Source: Entomoplasma freundtii
GTDB lineage: Bacteria; Bacillota_I; Bacilli_A; Mycoplasmatales; Mycoplasmataceae
Length of the DNA: 64,000 nucleotides
Assembly: GCF_002804205.1 (NCBI RefSeq)
Contig: NZ_CP024962.1
Span: forward strand, 248,001-312,000
Reading direction: 5' to 3'
A program made the position numbers and the translations under genes. Within the stretch, counting starts at the first letter, position 1. The number at the start of each line of letters is the position of its first letter. Below the pieces are notes generated by a model, which did not search any database, was not told the DNA's origin, and worked only from the letters and a program-made list of their open reading frames with translations. Below are positions 23,116 to 34,296 of the stretch, piece after piece.

Positions 23116-23142
23116 AAAACCGTCCTTCTAAGGACGGTTTTT
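23116..23142. terminator. Bidirectional terminator between rpmB and the PTS gene
   Basis: AAAACCGTCCTT and AAGGACGGTTTT form a 12-bp stem around two bases, with A and T tracts on either side. It ends rpmB and, on the other strand, the PTS gene whose stop is 3 nt away. Confidence 0.9.
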
Positions 23143-23144
23143 AT

Positions 23145-24830
23145 TTATTTCAAAGTTTTCTTTTTTTCCAAATTATTATTTTTTTCAATTAATAATTTTT
23201 GGTTTCATTCTAATTTTGTAAACTTTTTGAGTTCTTCAATATCTTCACCAAAGTCTTCTAATAAAATATTTCGTGATCTATTTCAAAAGTATTTGGTTTT
23301 ACCTAAGATAAAAGTAGTTGAGAAGGCGACAGATATAGATAATAGTATTGATAGTGTTCCTCATAGGTAACCACCCCCAATTCAAGTAATAACGCCTGTT
23401 TTGAGTGGGGCTATATGTTGAAACATTAAAATACCGAAAATAGATGAGGCCCCTTGCAAAGCAAAAGTATTTGAAGCTACAAATAAAAGTGACCCAGAAA
23501 AGACGCCTATCGAACAACCAATTAAAGGAAATAGGTGTTTTAAATTGACGGTATATAATGAGGGCTCGGTAATTCCTCCAATAATGGCAGAAATGCCGTT
23601 TGATACTCCAACATTTTTCAAATTACGAATACGACGATGAACGCAAACAAAGGCAATTGTTGAAACACCTTGTGTAATATTGGAAATTGTAATGAGTCCT
23701 TGCAAATTAGTGCCGCCGTAAGCAGCTTGCCCTTGCAAAATGATTGGTGTCAATGAGTGGTGTAAACCAGTAATTACTAAAGGACCATATAAAGCGCCCA
23801 CTATAGGCATGGCAATATATTTGGCTACGTAGTGTGTTGATAATCAATTAATTCCAATTGATAAATAATTGGTGAAGAGCATACCAATTGGTGCCATAAT
23901 GAAAAGTCCGAATAGATAACCACCGCCAATAATTACTATAGGAGAAATAATCATTTTGGCAGTTGAATTCTTGATACGATCGCAAGATCGCTCAATTAAA
24001 ACACCAACACTTAGGACGATGATAATAGGAATTATTAAGCCATTATAATTAATTTTAAATGGATAGGTAATTCCCTTTCCAAACAATGTCCAACCAGGGT
24101 AAACGCTTATAATAGATTCACCATCAGGAACCTTGACATCACCCATATTTATGAGACCTGGTGCGGTTAAAACTATGGCAATTATTAAGCCATAAATCAC
24201 GTTGCCACCCATAGCTTTAAAGACTGTATAGCCCAAAACGATTGTGATAAATAATGTAAAGCTACCAGTTAAAATTCCTAATATCTCCGCGAATTCACCA
24301 AAAAAATGAGAAGTTGCCGCTAAACTTGTTTTGGGACCATTTCAGTCAACCGTTAATAATGACCAAATAGTTAGGAGCAGTCCATAACCAATCATAGGGA
24401 TAACTATTGGTGAAAAAACCTTGCCAATAAAGGAAAGAAAGGCTGTAAGGTGATGGCCACCTTTGCGATGTGCTTTTTTCATTGCGGCGATTTCGCTACT
24501 TTGTTTGACAAGAAAATCGGTTTGTTTAGCATTAAGGTGACTGCGATTTTTACCATCCTCTTCGAAACCGTTTATTTTGCAAAAATCTTTATAGAAAGAT
24601 TGAACATCTGTACCAATAATTACTTGGAACTCACCAGTAGCGATTGATTTACTAACGCCCATAAGTTGGTTATCTTTTTTAATTTTTTCTTCATTTATAA
24701 TTGTTCAATCTTTTAAATGAAAACGCATTCGAGTCATGCAATGAGTGAAATACTCAATGTTGTTATATCCTCCAAGAGATTCAAAAAGTTCTTTAACCGA
24801 TTCCTTATATTTACTAGTGGGTGTTTTCAT
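23145..24830 (-). CDS. PTS beta-glucoside-type EIIBC permease
   Basis: 561 residues with many TGA-Trp codons (for example near 24711, 24342, 23844, 23382). It imports and phosphorylates a beta-glucoside. The EIIB domain carries the phosphorylated Cys31 in FTHCMTRMRFHL; the EIIC domain follows with about ten membrane spans and ITEPSLYTVNLK, the usual substrate-site region. There is no EIIA domain, so a separate EIIA-Glc (crr) must donate phosphate. Its ATG overlaps the end of the glucosidase gene by 17 nt. The shared operon and neighbouring RpiR gene support a substrate such as cellobiose, arbutin or salicin. Confidence 0.9.
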
Positions 24831-26196
24831 CGTGAACCTCTTTGTTTTTAATTAGTTCTTGATACCAAAAAGCTGATTTTTTAAATCGTCGACTCATATC
24901 AGTCAAATCGACCTCAATAAAACCGTAACGATTTTTAAAAGCATTACGAAAACTCCAACAATCTAAGGCGGCTCACATATGATATCCAAAACAATTCGAG
25001 CCTTGATTCATTACTTCTTTAATAATTTGTAAATGATTAGTTAAAAATTTGATTCGATAATCATCTTGAATTAAACCTGATTGATCTCGATAACTTTCTT
25101 CATTTTCTACCCCAATCCCGTTTTCCGCAATGTATCATGGAATATTGTGAAACTCATTTTTGATAGTCATTCCAATATCATAAAGAGCTTCAGGATAGAT
25201 TTCTCAACCTCGAAAAGGATTCACGTTAGCTGTCTTAGGGATTTCTGCTACCACTTCTTCCAACCCCCACCTTGCCGACTTTATGTTATCTACTTGGCGC
25301 ACACGAGTCGGAAAGTAATAATTTATTCCAAGAAAATCTATTTTAGTATCCTTGATAATTGCAATTTCTTCGGTGCTATATGGTGGTAATAAGTTGTATT
25401 CTTTTAAAGATTCAATTAGAAGACTGCTAATTTTGCCATTAAACATGATATCTAAGGGTCCTCGGTTCACATATGCATCATGGAGTTGAGCGGCTTTTAA
25501 ATCTTGCGGTTTATTTGACAATGGATATGTATAATTTCAGTTATAAACAACCCCAATTGGTTTTTTTAATTTCAGTTTACGATACAATTTAATGACTTTT
25601 GAATGAGCTAAAAAAATACCATAAGCCTGTTTGATAGCTTCTTGCGGATTTCAAATTCCAGGATAATGACGTTTTCCTAAGTAGCCTTCAAATACCGGAA
25701 CGAGAGGCTCATTGAAGGTGACAAAACAATCCACTTCATCATGGAATTCTTTGAAGACAAATTCTGCATATTTAACAAACTTGTTAATTACTTTTCTTGA
25801 GGATCAACCGCCTTCTTGATAGGCTCAAAGCGGCATATCAAAATGAAATAATGTCATATAGAGTTTGATATGATTTTTTTTATATTCACGAATATAATCG
25901 TGGTAAAAAATAACTGCTTCTTCATTGAGTGTTTCTCCATCGGGAAACAATCTAGCTCAAGCAAAACCTGTTCGTAATGAATCAAAACCGATGGTTTTAA
26001 ACATCGCTATATCTTCTTTATAATATGTTGTTATATCACAAGTTAATTGAGGACCAACTTGATTAAAAAATAACTCTGGACTTTTATCAAAAAAGGCATC
26101 AAAAGTATTTAGACCAGTTTTGGTACAGCCGTGCCCTTCGGTTTGTAAAGCGCTAATTGAAGCTCCAAATTCAAAATTTTTCGGAAATTTAAGCAT
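24814..26196 (-). CDS. 6-phospho-beta-glucosidase (GH1)
   Basis: 460 residues with TGA-Trp near 25957, 25825, 25803, 25531 and 25204. Splits the phosphorylated disaccharide delivered by the partner PTS into glucose-6-phosphate and an aglycone or glucose. Glycoside hydrolase family 1 markers are FEFGASISALQTEG at the start, acid/base Glu163 in CFVTFNEPL, and nucleophile Glu358 in WYIAENGIG. Near the end AFKNRYGFIEVD is the usual 6-phospho-sugar region. GGAGGT precedes the ATG. The end overlaps the PTS start by 17 nt, so the pair is translationally coupled. Confidence 0.93.
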
Positions 26197-26311
26197 ATTC
26201 TACCTCCACGATTATTATTAGAAACTATTCGCTTCATTGGAAGTAGAATATGATGTGTATGAAGTAGTTCGCAAAAACGAAAGTAAAATAACAACATGGA
26301 GTAATGGTCAG
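26197..26311. promoter_or_regulatory. Divergent control region of the beta-glucoside cassette
   Basis: The 115 nt between the glucosidase start and the regulator start must hold both promoters. It contains the repeated block GAAGTAG twice (near 26240 and 26260) and a GCGAA/TTCGC pair, a plausible operator for the RpiR protein. No consensus promoter pair stands out. Confidence 0.35.
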
Positions 26312-27076
26312 ATGTTTCAATCAATAAAAGAAAAATTAACATTTATTAGTAATAATCTAGAAAATCCAACTTATGCCGAAATCGCTAATTATCTTCTAAA
26401 TTGCCTTGAAAAAAAACAAACCCCCACGTCAAAAAAATGTGCCGATCAAGTGCATTGTGCAGAATCAGTATTAACTGCTTTTGCCAAAAAATATGGTTAT
26501 AATGGTTTTAAAGAATTAGTAATTCGGTTAAAGGTTGAATCGGAATATTATGATTTTTCGCAACGACATTCGATAAATCCTGACCAAAAAAACCATTTAA
26601 AAACAAACTATCGTCATCTTATTGATGAATCGCTGGATTTAATTGATCAACAAGTTTCCAAAATGACAAATTTAATTAATGACATTCATGAAAAAAACAA
26701 AATTTATGCAATAAGTTGTTATCAACAATTATTTAATACCGAATTATTTATTAGTGAACTTCAACTTTTGGGCTACGAAGCCTTCATTAATTTGCAACGA
26801 AAAACTAACGCCATTTGATTGCGTAATCTTACGGAAAATGATATTTGTTTAATTGTTGCTTTCGGTTTAGATAATCAATATGTTGTTAATTATTATCAGT
26901 TAGCTACGATGAAAACAAAAAATATTTATGTGTTTTGTTCACCATCTCAACGCCATAAATTTCCTGTTTACAAAGAAAAAATCATTGTCGATTATTCTAA
27001 AAGAAGTTCGATTTTAGAGACGACTCGGAGTACGTTGGTTAATTATTTGTTTAGTCAAATTGTTTATAATCTTTAG
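26312..27076 (+). CDS. RpiR family regulator of the beta-glucoside cassette
   Basis: 254 residues from the ATG at 26312, which has GGAG 11 nt upstream; a longer in-frame start at 26237 would add a 25-residue tail reading through the control region and is less likely. One TGA-Trp at 26816. The N-terminal helix-turn-helix covers residues about 14-70 (NPTYAEIANYLLN, CAESVLTAFAKKYGYNGFKEL); the C-terminal SIS domain binds a sugar phosphate. Its divergent position beside the PTS and glucosidase genes points to local control of them, probably sensing a phosphorylated sugar. Confidence 0.85.
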
Positions 27077-27097
27077 TATTATTTTATAGGTAAAGTT

Positions 27098-27847
27098 TTA
27101 TTCAAAAGGCAAATTTAATTTATGACGGACAAAAATAATATTGTCGACACGATTTAATTTATGATTTTCAAAAATTTGTTCTGGTTTTAGAGGGGTAAAA
27201 AAGGCCATTAATTGTTCGGCATTTTGGTTTTCAAAAGTAGTTCAGTCATCGGCCACAGCAATAAATTTTTCCAAATTAATTAAGTCCAAAGTGTCGATAC
27301 CAATTGATTGCTTCATTTTTTCATTAATTTCATACGTATCATAGAGACTTGGGTTTTGTTTAAGTATTTGGGCCAATAAGTATTGGTTATAGGTTTGTAA
27401 TAATATTGATAAATTTTCTTCTGGAAAATTAGGGTTAATTTTTTGTCGATTATTAGTTCTTTTTCTTTTTAACTTTTCTACAATTCGTAATTTCTCTCAA
27501 TCGGTTAAAGATTGCTCGGCTAATTCTTTTTCTAAATCTAATGTTTTAGCTGATCCATGAATTTTAATTTCATTTGCCACCAATTTATTTCGAAAACCCA
27601 TTGCAAATAGAACTGCAGGTAAATTTAGTGTAAGACCAAAACTTAATTTCGTAAATTTATCAAGAACTCGTTTTTGGGTTTTAATAAAACTTCACCAAAC
27701 CAAATTAAAGAAAGAAAGAACGACAACTGTTAAACAAATGTAATAAACTTTATTGCCAGTAAAATAAACTAAAATCCCGGTGACTGTGGTCCAAACACAA
27801 ATTCATAAAATTAAAAAAACATAAACTAAAATCGCTCTTTTTTTCAT
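27098..27847 (-). CDS. Unknown protein with two N-terminal membrane helices
   Basis: 249 residues under the TGA-Trp code, with four such codons, so it is not visible under the standard code. Two hydrophobic helices lie at residues about 5-30 and 34-55, followed by a soluble, Lys/Glu/Asn-rich domain of about 180 residues with EQSLTDWEKLRIVEKLKRKR and LLQTYNQYLLAQ-type helices. I do not recognise the family. It faces the RpiR gene tail to tail with a 21-nt gap, without a clear terminator. The start MKKRAILVYVFLILW is a normal insertion signal. Function unknown. Confidence 0.7.
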
Positions 27848-27914
27848 TTTCTATCAATTCCTTAGGATTAATTCTAAACGTTTTTTGTATTTTTGTTGTA
27901 AAATATTATTAAGT

Positions 27915-28000
27915 TGCCCTCTTGGCGGAATTGGCAGACGCATCAGACTCAAAATCTGACGAGGAGACTCGTGTCGGTTCGACCCCGACAGAGGGCACCA
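27915..28000 (+). tRNA. tRNA-Leu(CAA)
   Basis: 86 nt including an encoded CCA. The acceptor stem GCCCTCT pairs with AGAGGGC; the anticodon stem TCAGA/TCTGA closes a loop with CAA at positions 34-36; the variable arm CGAGGAGACTCG makes it a class II tRNA; the T-arm holds GGTTCGACCCC. It reads the UUG leucine codon. Confidence 0.97.
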
Positions 28001-28009
28001 TTTTGTTAA

Positions 28010-28037
28010 CAAATCCAGTTTTACCTGGATTTTTTTA
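28010..28037 (+). terminator. Terminator after tRNA-Leu
   Basis: AAATCCAG and CTGGATTT form an 8-bp stem followed by seven T, starting 10 nt after the tRNA. Confidence 0.85.
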
Positions 28038-28100
28038 TTGAAAAATTGTTTTTCTGAAACAGTTTTTCAATAACTAAATATAATAAAAAAAGAGGTTTCG

Positions 28101-28520
28101 ATGAATAAGTGAAAAATTACCAAAAACGAAGCTGGTGAAATCCATGTTCGTTTTGATCCGGAAGGTGGAACTATTGGTAGTCTTGAACATGCAATTACTT
28201 TGGCAAAAAAGATTGCTCAAGACGAAAAGACTTTATTAATAGTTCATGATGATGAAGAGGCAACTAAAACCGATTACACCAATTTTTTAACTATTGAGGA
28301 AGTTCAAGGTCGTCAAGAAAACGAAGTCAAATTAGCCAAAGCGGAATTAACAGTCGCTAGAGCTTTGCTTTGAAAGTATAAAAACGCTTATAAAGAAGCC
28401 AAAACAGAAGAACAAAGAGAATTAGCAAGAAAAGCTTATTTAGAGGCTAAAGAACGAGTTCGCAAAGAAAAAATTAATTTAAAAAATGCCAAAAAAAAAT
28501 ATGCTTCAGTAATCGATTAA
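28101..28520 (+). CDS. Small unknown protein with a coiled-coil tail
   Basis: 139 residues with TGA-Trp at codon 4 and in RALLWKYKNAY, so it is hidden under the standard code. The first 60 residues look globular (MNKWKITKNEAGEIHVRFD, TLLIVHDDEEATK). Residues about 65-135 are a nearly continuous Lys/Glu/Ala helix likely to form a coiled coil. AGAGG stands 7 nt before the ATG. The stop codon sits in the loop of the following terminator hairpin. No family recognised; no operon partner. Confidence 0.72.
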
Positions 28521-28537
28521 ACTAAAGCATATTTTTT
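28495..28537. terminator. Bidirectional terminator shared by two converging genes
   Basis: AAAATATGCTT and AAGCATATTTT pair around a loop of 18 nt that includes the stop codon of the plus-strand gene. The T run ends inside the stop codon of thiN on the other strand. Confidence 0.75.
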
Positions 28538-29156
28538 ATTTGCTCATTATACAAAGCAAATCATGATTCGTGTTAATTTTGGGGTTTAAATAAGGCACAA
28601 AAGCGTTTGACATACATTTAGTTTCGAAAGGATCTAACTGTAAATCTTTTGCGTTATATACCATATTATTAATAGTTATTTGACTTGGGCGATTACTTAG
28701 AAAAGAGACATAAGTATAACCTTGATAGCGGTCAAACGGAATTTCTGTTTGACCTTTTTTTACTAAAAACATAATTGTTTCATCATTAATAAAGGTCAAA
28801 TCATATTGTCAAATTAAATTAAAAACACTTACGTTTTTATCATAACGTTTGGTAGCATTGGCGACAAAATAGATTTTTTCATAGCCCATCTGTTTAGCGT
28901 AGCAAACTGCTGCTTCACCATCAAAGCAATCTTTTTGTTCATCCAAAATAACAACCTTTTGGGCTTGATTCGTTATTTCTTCAAGTTCTTTGCTAGTGAC
29001 TTTATCAAAATCGCCAATGGCTAAACCAAGTGGCAATTTTTTTTCAATAATATCCAAAGCCCCGCGTTCTACACCAATTAGAAAAAAACCTTGTTTAACG
29101 AAGGATTCATAATTAATTTTTGTCTTCGCAGTGATAACAATCGCCTTTTTAGTCAT
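28536..29156 (-). CDS. thiN: Thiamine diphosphokinase
   Basis: 206 residues, one TGA-Trp at 28809. Converts thiamine to thiamine diphosphate, the cofactor of pyruvate dehydrogenase E1 and transketolase. The family blocks present are LAIGDFDKVT (usual GDFDS), EQKDCFDGEAAVCYA (usual KD.TD.E.A) where the second Asp-Glu pair lies, and the small C-terminal beta domain. The motif residues differ slightly from Bacillus ThiN. Its ATG overlaps the end of rpe by 8 nt. rsgA-rpe-thiN is the Bacillus order. Confidence 0.85.
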
Positions 29157-29820
29157 TAATTACCTCAAGTGTTGGGCCTATTCCGTTCGGATTTGCAAAC
29201 AAATAACTACCAATGACAACCTTGTCAACTCCCTCATTATTGACAATTGTTAAGGTATCCTTGTTAATACCGCCATCCACAGATACTGTATATTTTCAAT
29301 TGTGATTTTTCGCTAAAGTTTTTAATTCACCAATTTTTTTAGCGCTATCATCTAAAAAAGCTTGTCCTCCAAAACCAGGGTTTACCGTCATTACCAAAAC
29401 ATTATCAACCATGCCTAAATAAGGCTCTAAAGCAACTATAGGGGTCTGGGGTTTGATAGCTAAAGAGGCTTCAATTTTGTTTTGGTGACAAAGTTTAATA
29501 AATTCGAGAGTTTCTGTCGGGTTCATGGCTTCAAGGTGCATTGTCATCATTGTAGGTTTTAACTTAATAAAATCCTCAAAGAAAGCACTAAATGGCTTTG
29601 TTTTTACTTTAACCATAAAGTGAATATCGGTCTTAAAATCATATTTCTTTAAAATATCGCCAAGAATTTTCGCTCCGAACGTTAGGTTAGGTACAAAATC
29701 ATAATCCATTACATCATAATGAATTCACTTGATTCCGTTTTCTTTGAGTGTTTTCAAATCTTGATTAAGTGTTAAAAAATTTGCATTCAAAATGCTAGGC
29801 ATTATTTCAGGTTTTTTCAT
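29149..29820 (-). CDS. rpe: Ribulose-phosphate 3-epimerase
   Basis: 223 residues, TGA-Trp in IKWIHYDVMDYDF and at 29296. Interconverts ribulose-5-P and xylulose-5-P in the pentose phosphate pathway. Motifs are MPSILNANFLTL, IHYDVMDYDFVPNLTFG, MTMHLEA (metal-binding His), MTVNPGFGGQAFLDD and VDGGIN. The ATG at 29820 follows GAGG at good spacing and overlaps rsgA by 19 nt; a second ATG at 29802 overlaps the rsgA stop as TAATG and could also be used. Confidence 0.92.
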
Positions 29821-30722
29821 CCTAGTCGACCTCGTTTTTGTTTCATTTCTTCTATCATTTTACAGTAATCTTCATAAATAAATTGGGCACCCTTAAGGGA
29901 GTTTGGTGAGTTAAGGAATATACACCCGCTTTCGTAAAGGTGGGAACAATTGTTAAATTTGCATTGGTTTAAATAAGGTTTAAAAATTCTTAAGTTATAA
30001 AAAAGATCTTCCGGAGTAATGTCTTCTAAACTAAATGAGGCAAAACCAGGTGTGTCGGCAATTAAAATGTTTGGAGTTAATGGGTAAAGCTGAATAGTGG
30101 TTGTTGTATGTTTCCCTCGGTTTAAAGATTTTGAAATTTCTTGCGTTCTGATTTGCTTTTCAACAGTTAAAAAATGGTTTAATGTTGTCGACTTGCCTGC
30201 TCCTGTTTGGCCAACGAAGACAGAAATTTTGTTCATTAAGATTTTTTCTAATTTTTCAAACTCATTTTTCATTGGTTCTCGATTATTTATTTTGAGCACC
30301 TTGTATCCTAATTTTTCGTATGTTCGGACTTTTTTAGCGATTTCGAAATCTTTTGCTGAGTTTGTTAATAGATCGGTTTTCGTAAAAATCAAAATCGGAT
30401 CAATTCCTTTGACCTCTAACATTGCTAGGTATTTATTAAGTAAATATGAATTAAAGTCGGGTTCTTTCAGGGAGGTGACAATAATTACTTGGTCAACATT
30501 AGTCAAACGGGGTTTTGTTAGGGTATTAATTTGAGGTTCAAAACTGACAATGATTGCACTCTTTTCAGCTTCATCTAAAATTTCTAGATTGACTTTATCT
30601 CCCACCAAAGGTTGGTGAAAGCGCATCAAAGATTTTTTAATTTCTGCGCGATAGACTTGTTGTCCTAATAAAACGTCACTTTGGTGACTGTCAATTTTTA
30701 AAATAATGCCGTTTTGCTTCAC
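29802..30722 (-). CDS. rsgA: Ribosome small subunit-dependent GTPase RsgA
   Basis: 306 residues, with a TGA-Trp at 29817 that adds five residues. Checks and helps mature the 30S subunit. The circularly permuted GTPase order is visible: TKTDLL (G4) before GQTGAGKSTTLNHF (G1), then TTTIQLYPL (G2) and DTPGFASFSLEDI (G3). An N-terminal OB domain precedes it. The C-terminal zinc site is CKFNNCSHLYESGC. It follows prkC by 15 nt, the same order as in Bacillus. Confidence 0.95.
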
Positions 30723-30737
30723 GTTTTTCTTATCCTC

Positions 30738-31871
30738 TTAGCTCAGTAATATACTTAATAATAATGTTAGAACGAGTAATCCGATTAATATAAAAAATAT
30801 TAATGTATGACGAAAATTAAAAATTTTAAAAAACCGTTCAAATTGATATTTTTTGGTCCTTTTTAGCGTTTTCCGAATTTTTAAATGACTGATTTCTTGG
30901 TTAATCTCTTCCATCTTTGGTTGAGGACTAGCCAAAACTTGATGGAGGTCACTTTGAAATTCAGCAAAGGTTTGATAACGATATTTTAAATCTTTTGCAA
31001 GACATTTCATAATTAAATTATCTAAAGCAACTGGGAGGTTTGGATTAAACACTTTTGGATGAGTGATTGGTTCTTTCAAATGTTGATTGAGAATGAATGT
31101 ATAACGCTCTTTATCAGTTTTAAAATCTTTAAAAATAGCATAAGGGGTGACTCCTGTCGCTAGCTCATAAAGCATAATGCCCACAGAATAAATATCGGAT
31201 TGGAAGTAAAATTCATTATTGGTTAAATATTGTTCAGGAGCAGCATATTTTGGCGTTCCTTCAAAACCACTTACGTGACTTTTATCAATATTTGTTTTTA
31301 ATTTTGAAATACCAAAATCGGAAATTTTCACCACTTCTTCATCATTAATTAAAATGTTTTGTGGCTTTAAATCGCGGTGAATTATACCCACATCATGAAT
31401 TCCTTGCATACCTTTGGCAATAGCGTCAAAATAATAAATAATTTCTTGGTTAGTTAAAATGTTACCAAAATGACGAAATTTGTTTTGGAAGTTTGTTGCT
31501 CCAGTAGCTAAATCAATGACCATATAAAAAAGTTTTCGCGAACGATCAAAATCACGTAGTCCAATGACATTTTTATTGAAAATTAGTCGGGCAAAAGCTT
31601 CACGTTCCATATCTAAATGTTTTTCTTGTCGTGCAAAATCTTCTTGTTGCACCTTAATAATTTTCAAAGCAACAAGTTTTTGGTTATCAAGTGTATCAAT
31701 AGCTTGATAAACTTCGGCATGAGCCCCTTGACCAATTTTTTTTAGTATTTTATACCGCTCGGCAAAAAGAAAACCATTGTTAAAAAATGGTTTTTCTTTT
31801 TTGGTTTCTTTATCTATGGGTTTATCAATAACGTTTTCACCCGGTAATCCTTTATTTAGAGTTGCTGTCAT
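30738..31871 (-). CDS. prkC: Ser/Thr protein kinase, PrkC type
   Basis: 377 residues with a single C-terminal membrane helix (about 356-377) and almost nothing after it. The catalytic domain spans about 35-300: GQGAHAEVYQA (Gly loop), LVALKIIKV (Lys), GIIHRDLKPQNILIND (catalytic loop), KISDFGISKLK (DFG), and GTPKYAAPEQY. The extracellular PASTA repeats that bind peptidoglycan in Bacillus PrkC are absent, as expected for a wall-less cell. A 30-residue polar N-terminal extension precedes the kinase. Its start overlaps the stp stop by 1 nt (TAATG), so kinase and phosphatase are coupled. Confidence 0.95.
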   Translation of the reverse strand: MTATLNKGLPGENVIDKPIDKETKKEKPFFNNGFLFAERYKILKKIGQGAHAEVYQAIDTLDNQKLVALKIIKVQQEDFARQEKHLDMEREAFARLIFNKNVIGLRDFDRSRKLFYMVIDLATGATNFQNKFRHFGNILTNQEIIYYFDAIAKGMQGIHDVGIIHRDLKPQNILINDEEVVKISDFGISKLKTNIDKSHVSGFEGTPKYAAPEQYLTNNEFYFQSDIYSVGIMLYELATGVTPYAIFKDFKTDKERYTFILNQHLKEPITHPKVFNPNLPVALDNLIMKCLAKDLKYRYQTFAEFQSDLHQVLASPQPKMEEINQEISHLKIRKTLKRTKKYQFERFFKIFNFRHTLIFFILIGLLVLTLLLSILLS

Positions 31872-32620
31872 TATTTGACCTCAACCACAAGAACCGATAA
31901 ATTATCAGTTGAAAGGTTGGCTTTCGCCATATTAACAAGTTTTTTAACTCGATTCTTTAAATTTTTGCCATTTTTTAGGACATCATAAAAATCATCATGT
32001 TCTAAATAATCATGAACACCATCGGTGGTTAGAACATAGGTTCCAGATACCTTATTTAAAACGTGGGTTTCGATTCTTAAGGATTTGTTTGGTCCCAAGG
32101 CCGATGTCAAAATTTTTCAATAAGTGAAATCATGGGAATGATGCTTTTGAATCTTTGCTCGGTCTTGAGGTGCTGTGGAATTTCAAAGATTTTGATCAGT
32201 AGTAATTTGACGTAAATTACCATCAACGTATTTATAAACACGTGAATCTCCGATATTTACAACGTAAGCTTTATCATGCTCATGAAGAATGAGCATAGCC
32301 GCCAGAGTTGTTCCCATATCTCAAGTTTCGGGATGAATTTGGGCATGTTTTTGCATTTCCTTAATTGTTTTTAAAACGGTTGATTTTAATCAACTTAAAA
32401 CTTCTTCCTCTGTGGAACCGTCAAAATTATAGTTTTTAAAAAGTTTTAGAAAAGTATGGGCTGCTAATTCAGAGGCTACCTCACCATGAGGGTGGCCTCC
32501 CATCCCATCACAAATTATGCCAATGAAATCTCCATTGCGCTTTCTTGTGTAATCAATATGATCCTGATTTGATTTCCGATAGTTACCGATATCACTCATA
32601 GTCGCAACTCTAATTCGCAT
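31871..32620 (-). CDS. stp: PP2C-type Ser/Thr phosphatase
   Basis: 249 residues with several TGA-Trp codons (32390, 32323, 32192, 32122). Removes phosphate from proteins modified by PrkC. Metal-site motifs: RKSNQDHIDY, GIICDGMGGHPHGEVAS, VVNIGDSRVYKY, VLTTDGVHDYL and STDNLSVLVVEV. The ATG at 32620 is preferred because AAAGGA lies 11 nt upstream, while an in-frame ATG at 32632 has no room for one. Coupled to prkC by a 1-nt overlap. Confidence 0.93.
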
Positions 32621-32662
32621 TGGAAAAACCATCCTTTGTTCTTTAATTTTATCATTCTCTAA

Positions 32663-34243
32663 TTATGAGGGGTCGCGGGAAGCGTTTTTTCTTCTCTTTA
32701 AGACAATAATAAGCCCCAAACCAATTAATAGGACAATAATTGGTAAAACTAATCATCACCAACCAAAACCTATTTTTGTAGGCTTAATCTGGGTATCATC
32801 ACCTTTGCTTTCTTTTTCGTTACTTTCAATTTTAATGTGGTAAATAAGTTGTCCCTCAAGGAAAGGGTTGCTTTCATTCCCTTTAATTACAACTTGTTGT
32901 AGACCCACTTGCGGCTTTTCTGAAGCCCATTCAAAAGTGAAATCTTGCCAATCGTAACTTGCTAATTCAGTATTAGAAGCTTGCCAATTTTGAAATAGAG
33001 CTTCATTGAGCCGTTCCCAACCATTCTCGTTTGGACTTAAAACCCAAACTTTAAGTTTGGGTGGTTTTAACGAAGCTAACTTCAAAATTTTCCGTTCGAT
33101 GTTAATTACGACCAAGCCGGTTACTTTTTCTTGACCCTTCTTTGCCTCAATGATTAATTTGTTGTTTTCTTGTTTAAAAAGGCAATTTTTTTCCCATATT
33201 TTTTTGTAAGGTTCATAAAGTTGTCAAAAAATATCTCACGGATTTTCATCTTTACTATAAGTAATTGTTTGTCGAGAATCAATTAAATCTGGCAAATTGA
33301 ACTTTTGATTAATTTCCAAATCAAGTTTTAGTGAAGGTAAATAATAAGCCAAAACTTTAAGAGCGGGATTCTTTTGAAAAGTCAGTTCGAGTCGCAAACG
33401 AATTAAGCCATCTTCGCCAATGGTTTGCAATAATTTTTTTTGTTGCGGTGTAAATATTGGTCATGAAAAATAATCACTAAAATGATACTCATTATAAAGT
33501 ACGCTTTCACGAATTATTGTTTGTAAATGAGCATCATATTCCTCATCTCATTGGTGAGAAAATGGCAAATCCATTATCAAAGTTAGTTGCTTCAAGGCTT
33601 TGAAAAGTGGGGGTAGATAATGTCTAATCTCAAGGTTATTAATCAAGATTTGGACGTACTTCAAACCATTTCCACTAAAACTTAAATTATGAGCTAAGGA
33701 ATTATAAGGTTGAATATTGCTTTGAATCACATGCTTGCCAATTAAATTATTTTTTTCTAAACTAAAAGTTATTTCATGTCAAAAAATTGTTGGCTGGTTT
33801 TTATATCTTACAACCCAATGAAGTTCTGGACTTTTAACAACTAAATGACCCTGAAAATTAGTTAAATCAATCGTCATTGGTAAGTTTTTAACTTCTAAAT
33901 TACCTTTAGGAGTTTCTCAAAAAAGACTGAAGTTAAAGCGTAATTCTGATTGATAAAAATTACTTTTAGCAAGACTGACATCTTCGGCTGGCAGTTCCCA
34001 GTTAGTTGTGTGATTATAATGTTCACGAAAAAGTAGAACAAAAACCGAGGGCAGTTTTGGATAGGTTGGTGAATCTTTTTGGTAATCAATTACGTTAATA
34101 AAAGGTTTGCTAAAATATTCATCCTCAAATTGGTATTCTGAGTTGGCAATCGCTAAGAATTGGTTCTTGGCAATTGGATAATTTAAGTTAAATATCGGAG
34201 TTAGACAAGAAAACAAACTAAATAAAAAATATCAAAATTTCAT
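32663..34243 (-). CDS. Unknown secreted, C-terminally anchored protein
   Basis: 526 residues with about 12 TGA-Trp codons, so it appears only as fragments under the standard code. It starts MKFWYFLFSLFSCLTPIF, a signal peptide (a Cys at 13 could be a weak lipobox), followed by about 470 residues of Trp/Tyr/Phe-rich, beta-looking sequence, and ends with one membrane helix (LVLPIIVLLIGLGLIIVL) and an Arg/Lys tail. It would be displayed outside the cell. AGGAGG precedes the ATG. It sits between rsmB and stp, where Bacillus has rlmN. No family recognised; an adhesin or surface receptor is only a guess. Confidence 0.78.
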
Positions 34244-34296
34244 TTTCCTCCTATAGATGGTTCGGAAAATTTCCTTTTGATAGTTAATAATTATTT

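Noticed and set aside
26237-26311. Longer start of the beta-glucoside RpiR regulator
   Set aside because: It would translate through the divergent control region and lacks a ribosome site; the ATG at 26312 has one.
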